From Terrimonas sp. (GTDB taxonomy: Bacteria > Bacteroidota > Bacteroidia > Chitinophagales > Chitinophagaceae): a stretch of 64,000 nt of DNA. A program made the position numbers and the translations under genes. A model generated the notes under the pieces. It saw nothing but the letters and a program-made list of their open reading frames with translations. It was not told where the DNA came from and ran no database searches. Numbering within the stretch: position 1 is the first letter of the stretch; every line of letters begins with the position of its first letter. The stretch is taken from positions 62,001 to 126,000 of the forward strand of contig NZ_QCZJ01000017.1 of assembly GCF_003075435.1 (NCBI RefSeq). The letters run 5' to 3'. This document shows positions 1-6,940 of the stretch, piece by piece.

Positions 1-329
1 AGCAAAAGGAATTCCACTACGCCTGCCCTTGCATCCTGCACTCTGTCACTGGTAATATTTTTCACTATCATACCATCCATTACGTTGGTACGGCAGGACG
101 CTACCAGTTTAGGCATTGGCCGTGGATCGGCAGTAGAACCTGCGGCTACTTCTACCAGGCAGGTGCGGCATTTACCACCGCTTCCCTTGAGCTTGCTATA
201 GTAGCACATGGCAGGCGGCGTAACATCACCACCTATCTGCCTCGCGGCATTCAGGATGGTTGTGCCCGGCTCCACCTCAACGGTTATGTTGTCGATAGTA
301 ACCTTGAATAATTTTTTTTCTTCAGCCAT
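1..329 (-). CDS. nuoG: NADH-quinone oxidoreductase subunit G, N-terminal part (cut by window edge)
   Basis: Reading the minus strand from ATG at 327-329 gives a protein beginning MAEEKKLFKVTIDNITVEVE, then a plant-type 2Fe-2S ferredoxin segment with the Cys pattern CYYSKLKGSGGKCRTC. This is the start of NuoG, the peripheral-arm subunit of respiratory complex I that carries several Fe-S clusters and passes electrons from NuoF towards NuoB. Only about 109 codons are present; the rest lies beyond base 1. It is the last nuo gene seen in the operon, after nuoF, with the GxxExxY gene in between. The family call is firm; whether the gene is intact cannot be judged. Confidence 0.93.
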   Translation of the reverse strand, partial: MAEEKKLFKVTIDNITVEVEPGTTILNAARQIGGDVTPPAMCYYSKLKGSGGKCRTCLVEVAAGSTADPRPMPKLVASCRTNVMDGMIVKNITSDRVQDARAGVVEFLL

Positions 330-337
330 AATGTATG

Positions 338-374
338 TTTCACGCGGCGAACGCAACGAATCAGCGACGCAGCG
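338..374. repeat. Left 37-bp direct repeat flanking the GxxExxY gene
   Basis: A 37-bp unit starting TTTCACGCGGCG and ending CAGCGACGCAGCG lies just before the nuoG start. A second unit of equal length at 776-812 matches at about 31 of 37 positions. The two bracket the GxxExxY gene, so gene plus repeats look like one inserted cassette. Nearly perfect GC-rich blocks such as this stand out in AT-rich surroundings. Confidence 0.7.
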
Positions 375-376
375 CT

Positions 377-754
377 CTATAATTTATTTGCTATTCTGTG
401 TATACCATTTTTCATTAGCGCCACATTAAAATTAATCAGCAATCCAAGCTTTAAACCCGACAATTTTAAATAGGTTAATACCTGTTTAAAATGGACATTA
501 GCTATAGCTTCTATACTTTTCATTTCAACAATTACTTTATTTTCAATGATCACATCTGCCCTAAAACCAACTTCTAACCTTATTTCTTCGTGAACAAGCG
601 GAATTGCCTGTTGCCTTTTAAAGAAAAGCCCTGTTTTACTTAATTCATAACAGAAGATTTCTTCGTATACACTTTCAAAAAGGCCTGGGCCATATTTTCT
701 ATGAATATTGAATGCTATATCAATAACCACAGTGGCAATTTCATTTTCGGTCAT
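377..754 (-). CDS. GxxExxY family protein, PD-(D/E)XK nuclease-like
   Basis: A 125-residue protein with the signature that names the family, G24-L-F-E27-S-V-Y30. It also carries the elements of a PD-(D/E)XK nuclease core: D67, then E77-x-K79 (VEMKS), and a Q91-x3-Y95 motif on the following helix. Families of this type are annotated as PDDEXK_3/GxxExxY; their physiological role is not established. It sits between nuoF and nuoG in the same orientation, flanked by 37-bp direct repeats, and has no evident link to respiration. The inference is an inserted selfish or repair-type cassette that inherits nuo transcription. Nuclease activity is inferred only from the motif. Confidence 0.85.
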   Translation of the reverse strand: MTENEIATVVIDIAFNIHRKYGPGLFESVYEEIFCYELSKTGLFFKRQQAIPLVHEEIRLEVGFRADVIIENKVIVEMKSIEAIANVHFKQVLTYLKLSGLKLGLLINFNVALMKNGIHRIANKL

Positions 755-775
755 AGGTTAGCTATTTATTGTTTT

Positions 776-862
776 TTTCACGCGGCGCCCGCAATGGTGC
801 AGCGACGCAGCGAATTTTGTCTCATGTGGCGTCGTTGCTCCTCAGCGTTCGCCGCGTGAAAT
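776..862. repeat. Right direct repeat plus inverted copy, GC-rich palindrome
   Basis: The unit at 776-812 repeats the block at 338-374. The sequence up to 862 then contains the same motif inverted (CGCCGCGTGAAA at its end), so 776-862 can fold into a long hairpin with TTTCACGCGGCG / CGCCGCGTGAAA at the base. It fills the gap between nuoF and the GxxExxY gene. Confidence 0.65.
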
Positions 863-867
863 GCCCC

Positions 868-2217
868 CTACACCACCACCTCTCTCGCATCTGCATAATG
901 TGCTAATCCATAATTCCTGCGCAGGCATTCTTCAGGGTTCAGCACATGCCATTCAAATTCATCGCGGAAATGACGGATGGCTGCCGCTACCGGCCATGCC
1001 GCCGCATCACCTAACGGACAAATCGTGTTGCCTTCTATCTTACGTTGTATATCCCACAATAAATCAATATCACTTATATCACCTTTACCGCTATCAATTT
1101 TTTTCAGGATCTTTTCCATCCAGCCTGTTCCTTCACGGCAGGGGCTGCATTGCCCGCAACTTTCGTGGCGGTAAAAACGCGCCAATGTATAGGTGTTTTT
1201 CACCACGCACTGATCCTCATCAAACACTATAAAACCACCGCTCCCCATCATGCTGCCTGTGGCAAAACCGCCGTCACTCAGGCTTTCATAATTCATATAC
1301 CTGGTTTCACCTTTGGCTGTTTTCAACAAAAGATTGGCAGGTAATATAGGTACAGAAGAGCCGCCCGGTATGCAGGCTTTCAGCCTTTTGCCACCAGGTA
1401 TACCTCCGCAATATTCATCACTGTAAATAAATTCTTCCACGCTGATAGTCATATCAATCTCGTACACGCCTGGTTTATTGATATTGCCGCAGGCTGAGAT
1501 CAGTTTTGTACCGGTTGAGCGACCAACGCCAATTTTGGCGTATTCTTCACCGCCAAGATTAATGATAGGCACCACAGCAGCTAAGGTTTCTACGTTATTT
1601 ACCACCGTTGGACGATCCCAAACACCTTTTACTGCAGGGAAAGGTGGCTTGATGCGGGGATTACCTCTCTTGCCTTCCAGTGATTCTATCAACGCGGTTT
1701 CTTCTCCGCAGATATAAGCACCGGCTCCGCGCTGCACATATATTTCACAAGCAAATCCCGAACCTAATATATTCTTACCGAGAAAGCCGTTTGCTTTTGC
1801 TTCAGCAATTGCCTGCTCCAGTATGTCAGGAATCCAGGCATATTCACCACGGATGTATATATAGGTAGCATTACTGCCCAATGCAAATGAACTAACAATT
1901 AAGCCTTCAATTAAAAGATGTGGAATAAATTCCATCAGGTAGCGATCTTTAAAAGTACCTGGCTCGCTTTCATCAGCATTACACACCAAATGACGGGGAA
2001 CACCTTCGGGTTTAGCAATGAAACTCCATTTCATACCCGTAGGAAAACCAGCACCACCACGACCACGCAAGCCACTTTTCTTAACTTCTTCCACTATCGC
2101 TTCGGGCGTCATTTTCAAAGCCTTTTCCACTGCGGCATAGCCACCCTGTTTCCGGTATGTGTCGTAGTAACGGATACCTTCTACATGCGCATCTTTTAAT
2201 AATAGTTTTACTCCCAT
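868..2217 (-). CDS. nuoF: NADH-quinone oxidoreductase subunit F
   Basis: NuoF (449 aa) binds NADH and FMN and carries the N3 4Fe-4S cluster at the tip of the complex I peripheral arm. Visible motifs are the glycine-rich FMN/NADH loop [11 protein letters not shown] (51-61), the second nucleotide motif [13 protein letters not shown] (from 165) and cluster ligands Cys354, Cys357, Cys360 ([14 protein letters not shown]) plus Cys400 ([12 protein letters not shown]). Length is normal for the family and the start [14 protein letters not shown] is natural. It follows the NTF2-like gene by 36 bp and is separated from nuoG by the GxxExxY cassette. Confidence 0.97.
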   Translation of the reverse strand: MGVKLLLKDAHVEGIRYYDTYRKQGGYAAVEKALKMTPEAIVEEVKKSGLRGRGGAGFPTGMKWSFIAKPEGVPRHLVCNADESEPGTFKDRYLMEFIPHLLIEGLIVSSFALGSNATYIYIRGEYAWIPDILEQAIAEAKANGFLGKNILGSGFACEIYVQRGAGAYICGEETALIESLEGKRGNPRIKPPFPAVKGVWDRPTVVNNVETLAAVVPIINLGGEEYAKIGVGRSTGTKLISACGNINKPGVYEIDMTISVEEFIYSDEYCGGIPGGKRLKACIPGGSSVPILPANLLLKTAKGETRYMNYESLSDGGFATGSMMGSGGFIVFDEDQCVVKNTYTLARFYRHESCGQCSPCREGTGWMEKILKKIDSGKGDISDIDLLWDIQRKIEGNTICPLGDAAAWPVAAAIRHFRDEFEWHVLNPEECLRRNYGLAHYADAREVVV

Positions 2218-2253
2218 ATTTTACCCGGCGGTATTATTGCTACCGCTTAATTT

Positions 2254-2694
2254 TTATTTTGGCTGTTCCGGTAATTTGGTTGCCTGCCTTGCCGCCAGTT
2301 GCCACTTACCACTTTTATTTTTTACCCAAACCTGCAGTACATGCAATGCCACTTTAAATTCCTTACCATCATTTAATCCTTCTGCCACGCCACTATATCT
2401 TACTGTTGCCCAATCTTTGCCTGTTGCCGCAACATAAAAATTACTTCTTTCTATTTTTTGATATACAAGCTTTCCACTCCTGCAATCATTGATCACCTCA
2501 TCTCTGCTTTGTACCCATCCGTTTGAATGCCCAAAACTTACATTATCGTACAGCAGCTTCTGTATATCCTGAACGTTTTTTGTAATCAATGCATTTTCCA
2601 ATTCCGCAACACGCTCTTTTATGATCACACTATCGGTTTGTGCATGCACAAACACCGTTGTAAAGAACAATATTATGATAAAAGCAAAACGCAT
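2254..2694 (-). CDS. Secreted NTF2-like (SnoaL/DUF4440-type) protein inside the nuo operon
   Basis: A protein of about 146 aa with a clear signal peptide (MRFAFIIILFFTTVFVHA, cleavage before QTDS) and a compact alpha+beta domain typical of DUF4440/SnoaL-like NTF2-fold proteins: N-terminal helix ERVAELENALITKN, then DNVSFGHSNGWVQSRDEVI and a C-terminal strand pair LHVLQVWVKNKSGKWQLAARQ. The ATG at 2692-2694 is preferred because it opens directly on the signal peptide and lies 4 bp after the nuoE stop; an ATG at 2718 would overlap nuoE. Such proteins are small ligand-binding or enzyme scaffolds and no substrate can be assigned. It is not a complex I subunit and appears to be an operon passenger. 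Confidence 0.8.
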   Translation of the reverse strand: MRFAFIIILFFTTVFVHAQTDSVIIKERVAELENALITKNVQDIQKLLYDNVSFGHSNGWVQSRDEVINDCRSGKLVYQKIERSNFYVAATGKDWATVRYSGVAEGLNDGKEFKVALHVLQVWVKNKSGKWQLAARQATKLPEQPK

Positions 2695-2698
2695 AAAA

Positions 2699-3199
2699 TC
2701 AATTATTCGTTGCCGCATTTTTTCTACACTCTTCTATAATCGCATCTACCTTTTCTTTAGTAAGATGTTCTTTATAAAATTTTCCCAACTGCATCATTGG
2801 TGCATACCCACAGGCGCCAAGGCATTCAACCGTTTTGAGTGTAAACAATCCGTCGCTCGTGGTTTCACCGGGTTTTATGCCCAGCTTCTCTCCAATGTAA
2901 GCGATAATATCATCGCATCCACGTACCATGCATGGACCTGTCTGGCATACTTCAAACATGTATTTACCAACCGGCTTCAGGTTGTACATAGAATAGAAAG
3001 TAGCCACCTCATATACTTCTATCGGTTCAATTTTTAATAACGATGCCACATAATCCATCGTTTCTGAACTTAGCCAGCCAAACTGCTCCTGCGCCAGGTG
3101 CAGCACCGGCAACAAAGCGCTTTTCTGCTTTCCTTCCGGGTAGCGGGCGACGATTTCCTCTACTTTTTTAAGTTTTTCTGTCGAAAACTGAATACTCAT
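2699..3199 (-). CDS. nuoE: NADH-quinone oxidoreductase subunit E
   Basis: NuoE (166 aa) is the thioredoxin-fold subunit holding the N1a 2Fe-2S cluster and docks onto NuoF. Cluster ligands are visible as Cys85 and Cys90 (CQTGPC) and Cys126 and Cys130 (CLGAC). The N-terminal helical segment ARYPEGKQKSALLPVLHLAQ is typical of the family. The ATG at 3197-3199 directly abuts the stop of the nucleotidyltransferase gene (3200-3202), so translation is probably coupled to that inserted gene. Confidence 0.97.
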   Translation of the reverse strand: MSIQFSTEKLKKVEEIVARYPEGKQKSALLPVLHLAQEQFGWLSSETMDYVASLLKIEPIEVYEVATFYSMYNLKPVGKYMFEVCQTGPCMVRGCDDIIAYIGEKLGIKPGETTSDGLFTLKTVECLGACGYAPMMQLGKFYKEHLTKEKVDAIIEECRKNAATNN

Positions 3200-3670
3200 T
3201 TATTTCGATTTATTCCTCTTTTTTAGCATACTAATATCTGCTATATCCTGAGGCCTTCCTGCCTTTGCCTTCACTTTCAACAGCTCAGTATAGCCAATAA
3301 AGTTTATTTCAATCCCTGAAATATTAACCACTTTTTTATTTTGCCACCCTTCTTCAAAAGATACCCCATCAAGGTCATTCAAAATATCTATTCTCAAAGG
3401 ATCATAACCCAATTGAGTAATAAAATCCTTAGCTAAAAAGTCGGATGTTGACAGGTTTAAACCTGCGAAGCCAAAATCTTTAATAACCCGAATCATTTTT
3501 GCAGCATTCTCTTCACTCATTTCAATACACACATCCATATCTTTCGTACTCCTTGGATATCCATGTATACTTACTGCATACCCGCCTATCACCAAATACC
3601 TGACTTCATGTTTATTGCATAGAGCAATAAAATCCAGGAAATCTGCTTCCATGCTAATCTGCCTCTTCAT
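3200..3670 (-). CDS. Nucleotidyltransferase-fold protein (MNT/AbiEii-like) inside the nuo operon
   Basis: A 156-aa (or 150-aa) protein with a minimal nucleotidyltransferase signature: VIGGYAVSIHGYPRST with G29-G30, metal-binding D44-x-D46 in KDMDV, a third acidic residue D95 in LRIDIL, and the C-terminal motif KAGRPQDIADI common in DUF6036/AbiEii-type NTases. Catalytic residues appear intact. The ATG for Met1 (3670) lies inside the upstream gene; Met7 (3650-3652) begins right after that gene's stop and is an equally good start. NTases of this class act as toxins or antitoxins in several two-gene systems, or modify small molecules. Here it pairs with the 68-aa protein upstream. The function is inferred from fold only. 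Confidence 0.82.
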   Translation of the reverse strand: MKRQISMEADFLDFIALCNKHEVRYLVIGGYAVSIHGYPRSTKDMDVCIEMSEENAAKMIRVIKDFGFAGLNLSTSDFLAKDFITQLGYDPLRIDILNDLDGVSFEEGWQNKKVVNISGIEINFIGYTELLKVKAKAGRPQDIADISMLKKRNKSK

Positions 3671-3860
3671 ACAAAGATCTTTTGCGAACTACCTTTTCCA
3701 TTTTTTTCCCTCCTCCTCCAAAAACCATCATACGTAATTCAGCAAGTTCATTAAACCGTTCTTCGTATGTAGTGTTTGCCCAATACATATTGTCTGTTTC
3801 TTCTGCCTCAGCAAAACTAACTTTACGCACAACGGGTTGTATTTTTCTTGCTCTGTTCAT
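3654..3860 (-). CDS. Small charged protein paired with the nucleotidyltransferase
   Basis: A 68-aa, Arg/Lys/Glu-rich protein. It begins 2 bp after the nuoD stop (3863-3865) and overlaps the nucleotidyltransferase start by up to 17 bp, so it is translationally fitted into the operon. The segment NTTYEERFNELAELRMMVFG is helical and amphipathic, which suggests a binding partner. Short proteins with a 'YEERF..L..LR' segment just before an NTase gene look like the first component of a two-gene module; whether this acts as antitoxin is inference. No known domain is recognised with confidence. Confidence 0.7.
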   Translation of the reverse strand: MNRARKIQPVVRKVSFAEAEETDNMYWANTTYEERFNELAELRMMVFGGGGKKMEKVVRKRSLYEEAD

Positions 3861-3862
3861 TA

Positions 3863-5110
3863 TTATGCATCCATTTCTCCTGCTATCAGATTCAGGCTGC
3901 TCATTACGATCACCGCATCTGCCAGCATAGCATTTTTAACCATTTCAGGATAAGCCTGGTAATATATAAAACAAGGTCTCCTGAAATGCAAACGATAAGG
4001 CGCACGGCCTCCGTCACTTATCAAATAAAATCCTAATTCACCATTGGCGCCCTCTACACTATGCCAGACCTCGCCGGCAGGTATTTCGGTTTCTCCCATT
4101 ATTATTTTGAAGTGCCAGATCAGCGCTTCCATCTTTGTGTATACATCTTTCTTTTCCGGAAGATAATATTCCGGCACATTAGCATGATATACCTCTGATT
4201 CCGCTCCTTTAAACTCCTGTATTTTTTGATAAGCCTGGCGTATAATGCCCAGCGATTCCCACATTTCCTGGTTGCGCACTAACCAACGGTCATATACATC
4301 TCCGGTTGTGCCTACGGGAATATTAAAATCAAAATCCTGGTAACTGCAATAAGGCGTATGCACACGCACATCATAATCAACGCCGGTTGCACGAAGGTTA
4401 GGGCCTGTAAAACCGTAATTCAATGCTCTTTCAGCAGATATTGGCCCTGCACCCCTGGTACGGTCAACGAATATCCTGTTGCGCTGTAAAAGGTTTTCAA
4501 ACTCTTTTAATGCTTTAGGAAACTCATTTAAAAATTTCTCCAGTTTTGTCCAGGCGGTAGCATTGAAATTTCTTTCAAACCCACCTATTCTTCCAATATT
4601 GGTAGTGAGGCGTGAGCCGCATATTTCTTCATATATCTCATAAACAAGCTCACGATACTGCATTACATACAGGAATACAGATAAGGCGCCTGTATCCACG
4701 CCAATTACGGAATTACAAATAATATGATCGGCGGTTCTTGCCAACTCCATAATAATCACTCTCAGATAATCTACACGTTTAGGTGTTTCTACTCCGAGCA
4801 GCTTTTCGCAGGTCATGTGCCAGCCCATATTATTGATGGGGCTTGAGCAATAATTCAACCTGTCAGTAAGCGGAGTGATCTGGTATAAAGGTCTTCTTTC
4901 GGCAATTTTTTCAAAAGCCCTGTGTATATAGCCTACTGTTGGCACAGCAGAAATAATCCTTTCTCCATCAACTTCAAGAATATTCTGAAAAACGCCGTGT
5001 GTGGCAGGGTGTGTTGGACCAAGGTTTATGGTAACCGTTTCTTTCTCTATCGACCCATCAGGAAGCTTTATATTCTGTTCTTTGGTATGTTGTAATAAAT
5101 CTTCAGCCAT
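3863..5110 (-). CDS. nuoD: NADH-quinone oxidoreductase subunit D
   Basis: NuoD (415 aa), the 49-kDa subunit of complex I, lines the quinone site together with NuoB. It shows the family opening NLGPTHPATHGVFQNILEVD (about 30-49), the YIHRAFEKIAERR segment, ELARTADHIICNSVIGVD, and the C-terminal signature RAPYRLHFRRPCF. Length is standard and it is not fused to NuoC. It is 11 bp downstream of nuoC. Its stop is followed after 2 bp by the inserted small gene instead of nuoE. Confidence 0.97.
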   Translation of the reverse strand: MAEDLLQHTKEQNIKLPDGSIEKETVTINLGPTHPATHGVFQNILEVDGERIISAVPTVGYIHRAFEKIAERRPLYQITPLTDRLNYCSSPINNMGWHMTCEKLLGVETPKRVDYLRVIIMELARTADHIICNSVIGVDTGALSVFLYVMQYRELVYEIYEEICGSRLTTNIGRIGGFERNFNATAWTKLEKFLNEFPKALKEFENLLQRNRIFVDRTRGAGPISAERALNYGFTGPNLRATGVDYDVRVHTPYCSYQDFDFNIPVGTTGDVYDRWLVRNQEMWESLGIIRQAYQKIQEFKGAESEVYHANVPEYYLPEKKDVYTKMEALIWHFKIIMGETEIPAGEVWHSVEGANGELGFYLISDGGRAPYRLHFRRPCFIYYQAYPEMVKNAMLADAVIVMSSLNLIAGEMDA

Positions 5111-5121
5111 TGATCTTAAAT

Positions 5122-5637
5122 TTAAAATGTTCCTCCTCTTCCAAACATTTCATCGTCTTTGTCAATACGTGTCTGATCTTCCATCGGGTATTCCTTACGC
5201 ATCGGGAAATAGTCCATTTCATCAACGTTCAGTATACGGATAAGATTAGGATGCCCAACAAAGTTCAACCCAAAAAAATCATAGGTTTCTCTTTCCATCC
5301 AATTGGCACATGCATATAACTGTGTAGCTGTATATACATCAGGTTTTTCAATATCTGTAAATATTTTAAACCTGATGCGCACATTATTTACCATATTGTG
5401 CAGGTGATAAACAACTGCCAGCTCACGGCCTTTCTGTTCAGGATAATGTACTGCCTGCAAATCGGTGAGAAACTGAAACTTCAACTCCGGATCATCATAT
5501 AAAAACTGCAACAGCTTCAGGTTGTTCTCTTTTGGTGTTTCGAATGTAAGCATACCATACGGTTCCGTAAAGTTGCTTACGCTCTCACCAAACTTTTCCG
5601 TTAACCGCTCTTTTATGTATTCGTTCGTTAATGCCAT
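5122..5637 (-). CDS. nuoC: NADH-quinone oxidoreductase subunit C
   Basis: NuoC (171 aa), the 30-kDa subunit of complex I, holds the peripheral arm together next to NuoD. The diagnostic C-terminal block is present: ANWMERETYDFFGLNFVGHP followed by LIRILNVDEMDYFPMRKEYP. Length is normal for the stand-alone form. It is 24 bp downstream of nuoB and 11 bp upstream of nuoD. Confidence 0.96.
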   Translation of the reverse strand: MALTNEYIKERLTEKFGESVSNFTEPYGMLTFETPKENNLKLLQFLYDDPELKFQFLTDLQAVHYPEQKGRELAVVYHLHNMVNNVRIRFKIFTDIEKPDVYTATQLYACANWMERETYDFFGLNFVGHPNLIRILNVDEMDYFPMRKEYPMEDQTRIDKDDEMFGRGGTF

Positions 5638-5661
5638 CCGGATATATTAATTGAACTCTTA

Positions 5662-6252
5662 TTATTGAATACCGTAGCTCAGCATTAGCTGCTGGTACCT
5701 GTCACTGTTCCTTCGTCTTATACTTTCATTTTGCACTAAATCCTGAATTGCCAGCACACCATCTAAAATCGCTTCCGGTCTTGGAGGACAACCCGGCACA
5801 TACACATCAACAGGGATGATCTGGTCAATACCCTGCAGCACAGAGTAAGAATCGAATATACCACCGCTTGACGCGCAGGCACCCACCGCAATCACCCACC
5901 GTGGCTCAGACATTTGTATATAAACCTGCCTTAATACAGGTGCCATTTTTTTTGCAATAGTGCCCATTACCATCAGCATATCGCACTGGCGGGGAGTAAA
6001 GCCCATTCTTTCAGCACCAAACCTGCCCAGGTCGTAATGTGCACCCATGGTAGCCATAAACTCAATACCGCAGCAGGAAGTTGCAAACGGCAGCGGCCAA
6101 AGAGAGTTTTTGCGGGCCAGACCAACCACATCACTCAGCTTGGTAGTAAAAAATCCTTCGCCGGTATAACCGGGCGGAGCATCTACCATACTGATATGCC
6201 CTTCATTATCTCTTGGCTTGGGACTTATATTAAAACGTACGGGACGTGCCAT
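5662..6252 (-). CDS. nuoB: NADH-quinone oxidoreductase subunit B
   Basis: NuoB (196 aa) carries cluster N2, the last Fe-S centre before quinone. The four ligands are visible: tandem Cys60-Cys61 (SCCGIEFMA), Cys125 (VGACASSGG) and Cys155 (VPGCPPRPEAILDG). The N-terminal extension to residue 45 is typical of the Bacteroidota form. It lies 65 bp downstream of nuoA. Confidence 0.97.
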   Translation of the reverse strand: MARPVRFNISPKPRDNEGHISMVDAPPGYTGEGFFTTKLSDVVGLARKNSLWPLPFATSCCGIEFMATMGAHYDLGRFGAERMGFTPRQCDMLMVMGTIAKKMAPVLRQVYIQMSEPRWVIAVGACASSGGIFDSYSVLQGIDQIIPVDVYVPGCPPRPEAILDGVLAIQDLVQNESIRRRNSDRYQQLMLSYGIQ

Positions 6253-6317
6253 AATTCATTTTTTTAAATTCAAATCACAATGCACTCATAAGCATTCAGC
6301 ACAGTAAGGGAGTATAA

Positions 6318-6731
6318 TTAATCCTCCCATTTAAGAGCTCCCTTTTTAATAATATAGTAGAACCCTGCAACAAAAAAGCCAACAAAAGCCAATACTGCCA
6401 TAAAACCCTCCCAACCCAAATGTCTGAAGTTTACAGCATAAGGATAGAAGAATATAACTTCAACATCAAACAACACAAATAATATAGCAACAAGGAAATA
6501 TTTTACAGCTAAGGGCTGGCGCGCATTACCATGACTTTCAATACCACTCTCAAAATTGTCTAATTTTTCTGCGGTAGCTCTTTTAGGCCCCAGCAGGTGG
6601 GTAACAACCATCATTACGGCTACAAAACCTAATGCAAATACTAACTGCAGGGCGATAGGGAAGTAATTAAACGAACTGTTAACGTCTACTGAAGAAACCG
6701 GATTGGACTGAAGAAAGAAATACGTTATCAT
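6318..6731 (-). CDS. nuoA: NADH-quinone oxidoreductase subunit A
   Basis: NuoA (137 aa) is a small membrane-arm subunit with three transmembrane helices (about 25-47, 80-100, 108-130). The conserved acidic loop NFESGIES and the FDVEVIFFYPYAV motif in helix 2 are diagnostic. It is the first gene of the operon; about 150 bp of non-coding DNA separate it from the terminator of the preceding gene on the other side. Confidence 0.96.
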   Translation of the reverse strand: MITYFFLQSNPVSSVDVNSSFNYFPIALQLVFALGFVAVMMVVTHLLGPKRATAEKLDNFESGIESHGNARQPLAVKYFLVAILFVLFDVEVIFFYPYAVNFRHLGWEGFMAVLAFVGFFVAGFYYIIKKGALKWED

Positions 6732-6841
6732 CTCGTCTCAAGATTTACTTTTAAAACAGTAAAACGGAGAAACATAACCAATATTTGACTGCGATAACCT
6801 CTATTTTTCCGTTTTCTGTAGATGTAGAATTAATCCTGCGG

Positions 6842-6849
6842 CAAAAATA
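6842..6849 (-). promoter_or_regulatory. Candidate -7 element for the nuo operon
   Basis: On the minus strand this reads TATTTTTG, which fits the Bacteroidota -7 consensus TAnnTTTG and would give a 5' leader of about 100 nt before nuoA. No TTTG lies 19 bp further upstream, so only half of the promoter consensus is met. This is a weak call. Confidence 0.3.
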
Positions 6850-6885
6850 AGGCAGCCGCAATTAAAAACCATTTTTAAATAAAAT

Positions 6886-6915
6886 AAAAGCCGGACTTGA
6901 CTAGGTCCGGCTTTT
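6886..6915 (-). terminator. Intrinsic terminator after the TPR gene
   Basis: A perfect 11-bp stem, AAAAGCCGGAC / GTCCGGCTTTT, with an 8-nt loop. Read on the minus strand it follows the stop of the TPR gene (6941) by 25 bp and ends in a T-rich run. It separates that transcript from the nuo promoter region. Confidence 0.85.
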
Positions 6916-6940
6916 AAATACATATACAAAGATTTACAAT

